DNA of 12,688 nt from Lachnospiraceae bacterium (GTDB lineage: Bacteria; Bacillota; Clostridia; Lachnospirales; Lachnospiraceae). Of this stretch, positions 6,090 through 12,688 are shown one piece after another. The stretch's first letter is position 1. Each line of letters opens with the position of its first letter. Where the stretch lies: the NCBI GenBank assembly GCA_021204285.1, contig JAJPZP010000119.1, positions 1-12,688 on the forward strand, read 5' to 3'. The translations under genes and the position numbers were made by a program. The notes beneath the pieces are model-generated. The model was not told the DNA's origin. It ran no database searches and was given only the letters and a program-made list of their open reading frames with translations.

Positions 6090-7583
6090 CTAATTCCTGA
6101 GCGTCGCCGCGTGCATGATCTTTTCCTGTGTGGCTTCTTCGATACCCAGTTCCCCGGTCTTCTTTCCCTCACACATGACCACGATCCGGTCGCTCATTCT
6201 GAGGATCTCCGTCATCTCCGAAGAAATCATGATGATTGATTTACCCTCTGCCGCCAGTTTATTCATCAGCGTATAAATCTCACTCTTCGCGCCGACGTCA
6301 ATGCCGCGGGTCGGCTCATCGAAAATCAGGATGTCGCAATTGTGCACCAGCCACTTCGCGATGACGACCTTCTGCTGGTTTCCTCCGGAGAGGTTGACAA
6401 CCAGCTGATCAACGCCCGGCGTCTTGGTATTCAGCGCATCCACGTACTCCTGCGCCGCCTCGTTCTCTTTCTTCTTGTCGATGAAGATACCCTTCATGAA
6501 ACGCTCAAGTGAGGCCATCGTGGAATTCTCCGCGATCGTCTTGTCGACGACGATACCATAGCGCTTGCGGTCCTCCGAGAGATAACCGATGCCGTTTCTG
6601 ACAGCGTCCTGCGGAGTTTTGATATCCACCTTTTTGCCATTAATATAGACATCACCACTGTCCTTCGGATCTGCGCCGAACAGCGCTCTCGCCGTCTCGG
6701 TACGTCCGGCTCCCATCAGACCTGAGAAACCGAGAATCTCACCCTTTCTGAGTTCGAAGCTGACATCCTGCACCATGCGTCCCGCGTTCAGATGTTCTAC
6801 CTTCAGCACAACCGGCGCGTCCGGAGCGACAGCGCTCTGCGTCTTCGGCTCCTCATAGATGACACGTCCGACCATCATATTGATGATGTCGTCCTTCGTG
6901 CAGTCCTCTGTAATCAGCGTACCGACGTAGCCGCCGTCACGCATGACGGTCACACGATCCGTGATCACCTTGATCTCATCCATACGGTGAGAGATGTAGA
7001 CGATGCCGAGCTGCCTATCCCGCAGGTCGCGGATGATCTTGAACAGTCCCTCGATCTCCGCTTCCGTCAGTGCCGCCGACGGCTCGTCAAAGATAATGAC
7101 CTTTGCATCATGGGAAATCGCCTTCGCTATCTCGCACATCTGCTGTTTTCCCACCGTCAGGCGACTCATCGTCTCCGTCGGGTCAATATCGATACCGAGG
7201 CGATCGAACAGCTTTTTCGCCTCTTCATTCATCTTCTTGTCGTCGATGAGCTTTCCCTTCATGATCTCACGCCCGATGAAGATATTCTGTGCCACCGTCA
7301 GATGCCCCATCATATTCAGCTCCTGGTGCACGATCACGATACCGGCGTCCTGCGCCTCACGCGGATTTGAGAACTCGACTTCCTTTCCTTCGTAGGTAAT
7401 CGTCCCTTCATCTTTTTTATAAATACCGGTCAGGACCTTCATCAGCGTTGATTTTCCGGCTCCGTTTTCACCCATCAGCGCGTGCACTTCGCCCTTGCGG
7501 ACTTCCAGATCTACATGATCCAGCGCATGCACGCCGGGGAATGATTTGTCGATGCCTTTCATGGTTAAAATTACGTCACCCAT
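6090..7583 (-). CDS. Sugar ABC transporter ATP-binding protein, RbsA/MglA type (two NBDs)
   Basis: A 497-residue protein with two fused nucleotide-binding domains, the usual size for RbsA, MglA or AraG. The first domain is complete: Walker A GENGAGKST (38-46), signature LTVGKQQM (142-149), Walker B VIIFDEP (162-168) and switch His199. The second has a degenerate P-loop GLMGAGRTE (288-296, the invariant Lys replaced by Arg), a good signature LSGGNQQ (398-404), FDEP (421-424) and SSE in place of the switch His (454-456). This asymmetry is normal for the family, in which one site drives most hydrolysis. It powers import through the two adjacent permeases at the cytoplasmic face of the membrane. 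The ATG has AAGGAG upstream and sits 24 bases after the first permease; the next permease begins within about 16 bases, so the three genes are tightly coupled. Confidence 0.95.
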   Translation of the reverse strand: MGDVILTMKGIDKSFPGVHALDHVDLEVRKGEVHALMGENGAGKSTLMKVLTGIYKKDEGTITYEGKEVEFSNPREAQDAGIVIVHQELNMMGHLTVAQNIFIGREIMKGKLIDDKKMNEEAKKLFDRLGIDIDPTETMSRLTVGKQQMCEIAKAISHDAKVIIFDEPSAALTEAEIEGLFKIIRDLRDRQLGIVYISHRMDEIKVITDRVTVMRDGGYVGTLITEDCTKDDIINMMVGRVIYEEPKTQSAVAPDAPVVLKVEHLNAGRMVQDVSFELRKGEILGFSGLMGAGRTETARALFGADPKDSGDVYINGKKVDIKTPQDAVRNGIGYLSEDRKRYGIVVDKTIAENSTMASLERFMKGIFIDKKKENEAAQEYVDALNTKTPGVDQLVVNLSGGNQQKVVIAKWLVHNCDILIFDEPTRGIDVGAKSEIYTLMNKLAAEGKSIIMISSEMTEILRMSDRIVVMCEGKKTGELGIEEATQEKIMHAATLRN

Positions 7584-7607
7584 ATCTGCTCTCCTTCCCC
7601 TTTCTGA

Positions 7608-8594
7608 TTAATTGCTTCTGCGACGGCTGCGCAGATCCGCATATACAACTACCAGAACAATCAGTCCGGTGATCACATACTGGTACTGACTCTGATAGCC
7701 CATCGCGAGGATGCCAACCTGCAGGAGCGAGATGATCACAACACCGATCAGCGTGCCGCCGATGGAAGCAACGCCGCCCGCCATCGAGGTGCCGCCCATG
7801 ACGCAGCCGGCGATCGCATCGTTATTGAAGGTGTCGCCGCCGCCCGGCAGAACCGTCGTGTAAACCGTAACATAGAAGATCGCCGCAACGCCGGCCAGCG
7901 CGCCGCAGATGATATAAGCCAGCATCTCCCATTTCTTCGTGTCAACACCGGAAAGCCGGACAGCCTCCCGGTTGCTTCCGATGCAGAGTATGTAGCGCCC
8001 GATCTTCGTCTGGTTCAGAACGACAGCACAGATCGCGGCTCCCACAAATAAAATAATGATACCCGTCGGAATCTCGACGCCGCCCACCGTCCATTTCACC
8101 AGATTCTGGTACCAGCCACCCGGCCAGCTGACGGACTGTGTCTTCGTAAATACACTGCCGACGCCTTTCGCAATCATCATGCTCGCCATCGAGGTGATGA
8201 AGGACGGCAGGCCACCGTAAGCCACGAGAATGCCATTGATGCATCCGAAAATGATACCCACCAGAATGCTGATCAGCAGACAGGCTCCAATCGGCAGACC
8301 ATTCTTCGTGAGAAGCTGTCCTGAAATCAGCGCCGCGCAGTACATAACCGGACCGATCGAGAAGTCGATCCCGCCAGTTGCTATCACGAAGGTGACGCCC
8401 AGAGACAAAAATCCCAGGAAATAAGCATAATTGAAAATGCTCACGATACGGGAATAGCTCAGGAATGTCGTGCCTGGTTTCATAATCGGGGTAAGAATGG
8501 CAAATAAAATAAACAGCAGTACCAGTACACAGAGCAGTACCAGACTGTTGAATCCAATCTTTTTAACGATTGTATTGTTTCTGATCTTATCCAC
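7608..8594 (-). CDS. Sugar ABC transporter permease, RbsC/AraH type (first)
   Basis: A 328-residue multi-spanning membrane protein of the RbsC/AraH family, with GGIDFSIG at 74-81 and the coupling stretch GSNREAVRLSGV at 206-217. Its first membrane segment spans about residues 17-36. The start codon is GTG (8592-8594), supported by AGGAGG seven bases upstream; no better ATG is present. It is the first gene after the 253-base gap that follows fucI, and that gap contains its own exact-consensus promoter and a long leader hairpin, so the transporter genes can probably be transcribed separately from fucI. It is paralogous to the permease at 5073-6074, implying a duplicated pair that now forms one heteromeric channel. 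Sugar specificity cannot be read from the sequence. Confidence 0.9.
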   Translation of the reverse strand: MDKIRNNTIVKKIGFNSLVLLCVLVLLFILFAILTPIMKPGTTFLSYSRIVSIFNYAYFLGFLSLGVTFVIATGGIDFSIGPVMYCAALISGQLLTKNGLPIGACLLISILVGIIFGCINGILVAYGGLPSFITSMASMMIAKGVGSVFTKTQSVSWPGGWYQNLVKWTVGGVEIPTGIIILFVGAAICAVVLNQTKIGRYILCIGSNREAVRLSGVDTKKWEMLAYIICGALAGVAAIFYVTVYTTVLPGGGDTFNNDAIAGCVMGGTSMAGGVASIGGTLIGVVIISLLQVGILAMGYQSQYQYVITGLIVLVVVYADLRSRRRSN

Positions 8595-8651
8595 TTGTTT
8601 TCCTCCTGATTTCCTTTTGGCCGCCTATCGGACCATCTATCCCGCTCCCGT

Positions 8652-8711
8652 ACCGTGTGTCACCAGCTGATAATGCTATTTTACTTTTGCTTTCAGCCAA
8701 TGATACACGGT
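8652..8711 (-). other. Long leader hairpin upstream of the transporter genes
   Basis: Arms 8652-8670 and 8693-8711 pair over 19 positions around a 22-base loop. In minus-strand RNA there are 15 Watson-Crick pairs, three G-U pairs and one A-C mismatch; in plus-strand RNA three positions become real mismatches. The strand bias indicates an RNA structure in the transporter leader, not merely a DNA palindrome. There is no T-run after it. It lies between the promoter at 8787-8815 and the GTG at 8594. I do not recognise it as a known riboswitch or T-box. Confidence 0.6.
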
Positions 8712-8747
8712 CTCGATCCCCCAATCCGGAAACGGCAAAGATACGTC

Positions 8748-8830
8748 TGTCGTGGAGATCATTCACCGGGAAAACTGAATGTATTTATTATACACAAGCA
8801 GCGTCCCACTGTCAATGAAACTCCACGACA
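8748..8830. promoter_or_regulatory. Inverted repeat bracketing the transporter promoter, candidate paired operator
   Basis: TGTCGTGGAG (8748-8757) and its exact reverse complement CTCCACGACA (8821-8830) flank the promoter. Extending outward gives 12 of 13 matching positions. The centres are 73 bp apart, close to seven helical turns. One arm lies five bases upstream of the -35 box, the other about +24 to +33 from the predicted start. This geometry would suit a looping regulator; alternatively the arms pair in read-through RNA from fucI. No protein is assigned. Confidence 0.45.
8787..8815 (-). promoter_or_regulatory. Exact-consensus vegetative promoter for the transporter genes
   Basis: Reading the minus strand, TTGACA (8815-8810) is followed by a 17-base spacer and TATAAT (8792-8787), a perfect match to the main-sigma-factor consensus in both boxes and spacing. 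The predicted start is near 8780, giving a leader of about 186 bases to the first permease. Because an unregulated promoter of this quality would be very strong, repression is likely. Confidence 0.8.
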
Positions 8831-8847
8831 CACGCAGAAATTAACGA

Positions 8848-10653
8848 TTATTTGATGGTTCTGTACATCGGTCCATATGCGCTGCATGCCCGGAAATCCT
8901 GGCCTTCCTTGTCCATACCGAACGCGTTCCATGCGGACGGACGGAAGATCTTCTCCTCGGGTACATTATGCATGCAAACCGGAATGCGAAGGATAGAAGC
9001 CAGGGTGATCAGGTCCGCGCCAATGTGACCGTAGCTGATCGCACCGTGGTTCGCGCCCCAGTTGTTCATCACATCATATGCGCTCTTGAAAGCGCCCTTG
9101 CCGGTGCATCTCGGTGTAAACCAGGTGCAGGGCCAGGTCGGGTTCGTGCGCTCCATCAGCTTATCAGACACCTCATCCGGAAGCTTCACAGTCCAGCCCT
9201 CAGCGATCTGCAGAACCGGTCCTAAATTCTTCACAAGATTCAGACGGATCATCGTCACCGGCATCTCCGCTCTCGTCGTGAAATGAGAGGAGAATCCGCC
9301 GCCGCGGAAGTTATCAAAACCGGCCTCGCACCATACGGTCGCATCGGTCATCTTCTTAATATCCTCCTCGGTCACATCCCACCACTGCTTCATGACTGCG
9401 TTGCCATCCGCGTCACGGCACTCACCGCAGGCGTCCAGGCAGGCCGCGCCGGAATTCAGCAGATGGATAACACCGCCGTTCTCCTTCGCTACACCCTCAA
9501 AATCATAGCCGGTCACGCGCTTCGTTGCCTCCGGCGACCAGTAGGTACGCACGTCCGCAAAGATCTGTGCGCGTCCGGTCAGCAGCTTCATGAACAGCAT
9601 GCCAAGGCCGTTCAGTACATCATTCTCTGTCGCCAGCACGAGCGGCTCCTTCTTGCCCTCAAAATCAAAGGTAGAATTCAGTACTGCCTCCGGGTAGTCA
9701 CAGTTCGGCCAGTGATCGGTCCACTGACGCTGTCCCTGGAAACCGGCAGCGATCGCGTTATGTCCGGCCATCTCCTCCTCAAACTGCTCCGGAAGTTCCG
9801 GATTGCCCAGCATCAGATCCTTGATGATGCAGTACATCTTGATCGTGAACTCCCACTGCTTATCCTTCTGCTCACGGTTGAACTTTACGAAGTCCGGATT
9901 GTCATCACGGCCTTCCTTGCAGTGCTCCTTCGTCCAGGCGAGCGCCCTCTCGTACTCCGCCTTATTGTAAATGCCTTCCTCCATACGGCGCAGAATCTCG
10001 ACTTCGTCCACAGACTCCACATGCATGCCAAGATATTCCTCGATGAAGTTGGAATCAATGATCGAACCGCCGATACCCATGCAGATGGAACCGATCTGCA
10101 GGTAAGACTTGCCTCTCATCGTCGCTGCAGCAACCGCCGCACGTCCGAAGCGGAGCAGCTTCTCCTTCACATCCTCCGGAATCTCGCTCACCTGATCGAT
10201 GTCCTGCACCTCATGCCCATAAATACCGAAAGCCGGAAGTCCCTTCTGCGCATGCGTCGCCAGAACGCTCGCCAGATAGACCGCGCCCGGACGCTCTGTG
10301 CCGTTGAAGCCCCACACTCCCTTGATGGTCATCGGATCGGCATCCATCGTCTCCGAACCGTAGCACCAGCACGGCGTCACGGTCAGCGTGATGTCCACGC
10401 CCTCCCTGCGGAACTTCTCCGCACAGGCCGCGCTCTCCGGATAACGCCCAATCGAGGTGTCCGCGATCACAACCTTCACCGGCTCTCCATTGGAATAACG
10501 AAGATTCTCCTCGTATAACTTCTTTGCCGCCTGTGCGATCTCCATTGTCTGGTCTTCCAGGCTCTCACGAAGCTTCATCGGTCCACGCCGTCCATCAATC
10601 ACAGGACGAATGCCAATCACGGGATAACCGCCGATCAGTCCTCTCTTTGCCAT
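8848..10653 (-). CDS. fucI: L-fucose isomerase
   Basis: A 601-residue FucI, slightly longer than the E. coli enzyme (591). FucI is a Mn-dependent cytoplasmic aldose-ketose isomerase that converts L-fucose to L-fuculose and also accepts D-arabinose. The residues equivalent to the E. coli metal ligands Glu337, Asp361 and His528 are in place: Glu343 in ATENDVLNG, Asp367 in [10 protein letters not shown] and His536 in [12 protein letters not shown]. Other strong family stretches are [14 protein letters not shown] (13-26), [13 protein letters not shown] (142-154), [11 protein letters not shown] (179-189) and [15 protein letters not shown] (303-317). The ATG at 10653 has AAGGAGG seven bases upstream. 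It is the first gene of the minus-strand cluster, divergent from the AraC-type regulator. It is separated from the transporter genes by 253 bases, with no clear terminator but with a second promoter. The call is secure; D-arabinose as the physiological substrate cannot be excluded. Confidence 0.96.
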   Translation of the reverse strand: MAKRGLIGGYPVIGIRPVIDGRRGPMKLRESLEDQTMEIAQAAKKLYEENLRYSNGEPVKVVIADTSIGRYPESAACAEKFRREGVDITLTVTPCWCYGSETMDADPMTIKGVWGFNGTERPGAVYLASVLATHAQKGLPAFGIYGHEVQDIDQVSEIPEDVKEKLLRFGRAAVAAATMRGKSYLQIGSICMGIGGSIIDSNFIEEYLGMHVESVDEVEILRRMEEGIYNKAEYERALAWTKEHCKEGRDDNPDFVKFNREQKDKQWEFTIKMYCIIKDLMLGNPELPEQFEEEMAGHNAIAAGFQGQRQWTDHWPNCDYPEAVLNSTFDFEGKKEPLVLATENDVLNGLGMLFMKLLTGRAQIFADVRTYWSPEATKRVTGYDFEGVAKENGGVIHLLNSGAACLDACGECRDADGNAVMKQWWDVTEEDIKKMTDATVWCEAGFDNFRGGGFSSHFTTRAEMPVTMIRLNLVKNLGPVLQIAEGWTVKLPDEVSDKLMERTNPTWPCTWFTPRCTGKGAFKSAYDVMNNWGANHGAISYGHIGADLITLASILRIPVCMHNVPEEKIFRPSAWNAFGMDKEGQDFRACSAYGPMYRTIK

Positions 10654-10689
10654 AATGCTTCCTCCTTCTCATAACGTCGTTCTTTTCCC

Positions 10690-10707
10690 TGCCGGAAAAA
10701 TCCGGCA
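10690..10707 (-). other. Short perfect hairpin in the fucI leader
   Basis: TGCCGGA and TCCGGCA form a 7-bp stem with a four-base loop (UUUU in minus-strand RNA). It lies between the predicted fucI transcription start near 10735 and the ribosome site at 10661-10667. There is no terminator-like T-run after it. It may be a 5'-end stabiliser or an operator; function is not shown. Confidence 0.45.
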
Positions 10708-10735
10708 ATGTGATCAAATCAGAACCTTTTCACAT
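10708..10735. promoter_or_regulatory. Spaced inverted repeat downstream of the fucI promoter
   Basis: ATGTGA (10708-10713) and TCACAT (10730-10735) are exact inverted copies with 16 bases between them. They lie at about +1 to +28 relative to the predicted fucI start, where a bound protein could block transcription. Short arms of this kind occur by chance, so this is only a candidate operator. Confidence 0.25.
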
Positions 10736-10741
10736 AGATTT

Positions 10742-10770
10742 ATTATAAAAAATGACAAACGCAAACAAAA
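10742..10770 (-). promoter_or_regulatory. Probable fucI promoter
   Basis: On the minus strand TATAAT (10747-10742) is preceded, after 17 bases, by TTTTGT (10770-10765), a weak -35 box. A weak -35 with a perfect -10 is typical of activator-dependent promoters, which would fit the adjacent AraC-type protein. The predicted start is near 10735, leaving a leader of about 80 bases. Confidence 0.5.
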
Positions 10771-10780
10771 GTGATATACT
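10752..10780 (+). promoter_or_regulatory. Probable promoter of the AraC-type regulator gene
   Basis: ATGACA (10752-10757) and TATACT (10775-10780) are separated by 17 bases, each one base off consensus, with an upstream TG at 10772-10773 giving an extended -10. The predicted start is near 10787, about 50 bases before the ATG at 10837. It physically overlaps the divergent fucI promoter. A second TATAAT at 10809-10814 has no matching -35 box. Confidence 0.6.
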
Positions 10781-10836
10781 ATCAAAGAATAGCACAATAT
10801 TCACCCATTATAATACAGAAAAGATGGAGACCTTTT

Positions 10837-11697
10837 ATGAAATATCTTGACTACCGGGAACGGCGCGAACAGGGAACCTTTACCTTCCCGATCGCGTTCT
10901 ACCATCAGACCTCTTACAGTCCGCGCTACTACATGACCTACCACTGGCATCTGTATTACGAAATCATTCACATTCTCTCAGGAGAATTCCGGCTCACCCT
11001 CGACAGTCTCACCCGCACCTATCAGGCGGGGGACGTCGTCCTCATCACAGGAGGAACGCTGCATGGAGGTGATCCGACGGATCACAGCTGTGTCTATGAC
11101 TGTATTCTATTTGATCTGGAATTTCTGCTGAAAGATAACCATGCCTGCGCGAAAACCATTCAGGATATCAGGGATCACAAGATTCTGATCCACACGCTGC
11201 TCTCAGAGCGCAGCAGCTCCATCGTGCCAATCGTCGACCAGCTGACCGACGCACTCTCCCGGCGTGAAACCGGGTATGAGTTTCTGACGCAGGGATACCT
11301 CTATCAGCTCCTCGGCGTCATTCTCAGCGAACATTTATATGAAGAAAACAAAAGCAACGCTGTCGTCGCTGAGCGACTGAATTCCATCAAAAGCGTGCTG
11401 GCCTACATATCGGACAATTATTCCGGTAATATCAGTCTGGACAGCCTTGCAAAAATTGCAGGGATGAATCCGAAGTATTTCTGTCGCTGTTTTCGCAGTG
11501 TAACCGGACGCACGCCGATCGACTATCTGAATTATTATCGGATTGAATGTGCCTGCGAGATGCTCTCCACAAAAAATCTCTCTATCAAGGAGACTGCAAT
11601 CACCTGCGGCTTCAACGATGAAAGCTATTTTATCCGTATTTTTCATAAATATAAAGGAACTACGCCCAAAAAATTTTTAAAAGCAGAATTTGCATAG
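10837..11697 (+). CDS. AraC-family transcriptional regulator
   Basis: A 286-residue regulator. The N-terminal half is a cupin-like sensing domain, seen in YHWHLYYEIIHILSGEF (35-51) and AGDVVLITGGTLHGG (64-78). The C-terminal hundred residues (from about 180) form the AraC DNA-binding domain with two helix-turn-helix units, one around SLDSLAKIAGMNPKYFCRCF (200-219) and one around SIKETAITCGFNDESYFIRI (249-268), ending in the family-typical GTTPKKF. ATG 10837 is chosen because GGAG lies seven bases upstream; a GTG at 10771 would lie upstream of the expected transcript start, overlapping the -10 region. It is divergent from fucI, so it is the probable regulator of the sugar operon, with the sugar or a sugar intermediate as effector. 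It is also coupled to the purine deaminase gene behind it, which makes that gene a possible second target. The regulated genes are inferred, not shown. Confidence 0.92.
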   Translation: MKYLDYRERREQGTFTFPIAFYHQTSYSPRYYMTYHWHLYYEIIHILSGEFRLTLDSLTRTYQAGDVVLITGGTLHGGDPTDHSCVYDCILFDLEFLLKDNHACAKTIQDIRDHKILIHTLLSERSSSIVPIVDQLTDALSRRETGYEFLTQGYLYQLLGVILSEHLYEENKSNAVVAERLNSIKSVLAYISDNYSGNISLDSLAKIAGMNPKYFCRCFRSVTGRTPIDYLNYYRIECACEMLSTKNLSIKETAITCGFNDESYFIRIFHKYKGTTPKKFLKAEFA

Positions 11698-11706
11698 GAG
11701 GACTCT

Positions 11707-12688
11707 ATGGATAAACCGAAAAGCCTGTTAGTTAAAAATGTAGAATACCTTGTGACCTGCGATGATCAGGACCGTGTACTCGAACATGTCAATGTATTCG
11801 TAAAGGACGGCGTTATCATCTCTGTCGGGGCTGAGGCACCCCAGGCAGATGAAGTGATCCATGCGGACGGTATGGTCCTGTACCCGGGTCTCATCAACAC
11901 ACACCACCATCTCTACCAGACCTTCAGCCGCAATCTTCCGGAAGTACAGAACATGGAGCTGTTCCCATGGCTGAAAACACTTTATGAAATCTGGAAAAAT
12001 CTGAATGAGGAGGTCGTTCGCGACAGCTCTCTGACCGGTCTTGGCGAACTTCTGAAGACCGGCTGCACAACCTGCCTCGACCACCACTATGTATTTCCAA
12101 AGGACGCGGGCGATCTGATCGGCGCGCAGTTTGCGGCGGCGGATTCTCTGGGCATCCGCTTCTATGCGACAAGGGGAAGCATGGACTTAAGTGTCAAGGA
12201 CGGAGGCCTGCCGCCTGACAGTGTCGTACAGGACGTGGATCAGATTCTTCAGTCCTCGGAGGACTGCGTAAGGAAATATCATGACAACAGCCGCTATGCC
12301 ATGCATCAGGTCGCGCTTGCTCCCTGTTCTCCCTTCAGTGTGAGTGCAGAGTTACTCCGCGAGTCCGCTGCACTTGCCCGGAGACTGGGCGTCCGTCTGC
12401 ACACCCACCTTGCGGAGATGAAGGATGAGGAGGCCTACACACTCGAACATTTCGGGATGCGCCCTCTCGCCTACATGGAAAGTCTCGGCTGGATCGGGCC
12501 GGACGTGTGGTATGCGCATGGTATTCATTTCACGAAGGAGGAACTGCATCGCCTTGCCGGGACACAGACCGGCGTCGCACACTGCCCGATTTCCAATATG
12601 AAGCTCTCCTCCGGGATCGCACGGCTTCCGGAAATGTTGCAGTTCGGCGTGCCGGTCGGGCTTGCAGTGGACGGCTCCGCAAGTAATG
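11707..12688 (+). CDS. 8-oxoguanine deaminase-like amidohydrolase, 3' end outside the window
   Basis: The frame is open from ATG 11707 to the window end (327 complete codons), so the C-terminus is missing. It is a metal-dependent amidohydrolase of the COG0402 deaminase group. Metal and catalytic residues are visible: H66-x-H68 in NTHHHLYQTF, His234 and Glu237 in HTHLAE, His271 in AHGIHF, His292 in AHCPISNMKL and Asp322 in VDGSASN. Stretches such as LFPWLKTLY (85-93), GCTTCLDHHY (119-128), RGSMDLSVKDGGLPP (156-170) and LAPCSPFSV (204-212) closely resemble the 8-oxoguanine deaminase/hydroxyatrazine ethylaminohydrolase branch as I remember it. Those enzymes convert 8-oxoguanine to urate, or deaminate related heterocycles, in the cytoplasm. 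The AGGAGG ribosome site (11696-11701) overlaps the stop codon of the regulator, indicating translational coupling. Superfamily is certain; the exact substrate is probable. Confidence 0.85.
   Translation, partial: MDKPKSLLVKNVEYLVTCDDQDRVLEHVNVFVKDGVIISVGAEAPQADEVIHADGMVLYPGLINTHHHLYQTFSRNLPEVQNMELFPWLKTLYEIWKNLNEEVVRDSSLTGLGELLKTGCTTCLDHHYVFPKDAGDLIGAQFAAADSLGIRFYATRGSMDLSVKDGGLPPDSVVQDVDQILQSSEDCVRKYHDNSRYAMHQVALAPCSPFSVSAELLRESAALARRLGVRLHTHLAEMKDEEAYTLEHFGMRPLAYMESLGWIGPDVWYAHGIHFTKEELHRLAGTQTGVAHCPISNMKLSSGIARLPEMLQFGVPVGLAVDGSASN

Noticed and set aside
8595..8780. Known riboswitch or T-box in the transporter leader
   Set aside because: I could not recognise the conserved core of any familiar riboswitch, T-box or BglG-type antiterminator; the strong hairpin is reported without a class.
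9283..10518. Plus-strand open frame of 411 codons opposite fucI
   Set aside because: It is antisense to a clearly functional fucI, has the composition of a reverse-complement shadow and no start signal.
10708..10735. CRP-like site (TGTGA and TCACA half-sites)
   Set aside because: CRP sites have six bases between half-sites; here there are sixteen, and the organism type is not expected to use CRP this way. Kept only as a weak unassigned inverted repeat.
10771..10836. Earlier GTG start for the AraC-type regulator
   Set aside because: The GTG overlaps the predicted -10 region and lies upstream of the expected transcript start, while ATG 10837 has a well-spaced ribosome site.

Overview
The window looks like a carbohydrate-utilisation locus from a Gram-positive Firmicute, probably a gut Lachnospiraceae-type clostridium. 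This is inferred from strong AGGAGG ribosome binding sites, TTGACA/TATAAT promoters, a lipoprotein-type solute-binding protein with a Ser- and Glu-rich spacer, moderate GC content and the style of the protein families. No rRNA or tRNA gene, insertion sequence or CRISPR array was seen.

Layout. The left edge (1-263, + strand) is the C-terminal end of an SGNH/GDSL hydrolase. It converges on a long minus-strand L-fucose-type catabolic locus running from 10653 down to 331. In transcription order this encodes fucI (L-fucose isomerase), a ribose-type ABC importer (permease, double-NBD ATPase, second permease, lipoprotein binding protein), fucU (fucose mutarotase), a rhamnulokinase/fuculokinase-like FGGY kinase and a second, xylulokinase-like FGGY kinase. 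Divergent from fucI lie an AraC-family regulator (10837-11697, +) and, translationally coupled to it, an 8-oxoguanine-deaminase-like amidohydrolase that runs off the right edge (11707-12688).

How it would work. The ABC importer brings in a sugar, FucU interconverts the anomers, FucI isomerises the aldose to the ketose (L-fucose to L-fuculose, or D-arabinose to D-ribulose), and one of the two kinases phosphorylates the ketose. No aldolase (fucA) or lactaldehyde reductase (fucO) lies in the window, so the pathway is incomplete here. The AraC-type protein is the natural candidate regulator, because its predicted promoter is interleaved with that of fucI.

Non-coding structure. The 253-base gap between fucI and the transporter genes is the richest part. 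It holds an exact TTGACA-N17-TATAAT minus-strand promoter, an exact 10-base inverted repeat bracketing that promoter with centres 73 bp apart, and a 19-position leader hairpin whose imperfect pairs are mostly G-U only in the minus-strand RNA. Smaller stem-loops lie in several other gaps: before and after the binding-protein gene, between fucU and the kinase, in the fucI leader, and at the convergent junction near 251-297. I see no clearly novel protein system; the most interesting points are the regulatory architecture, the pair of unlike kinases and the link between a sugar regulator and a purine deaminase.
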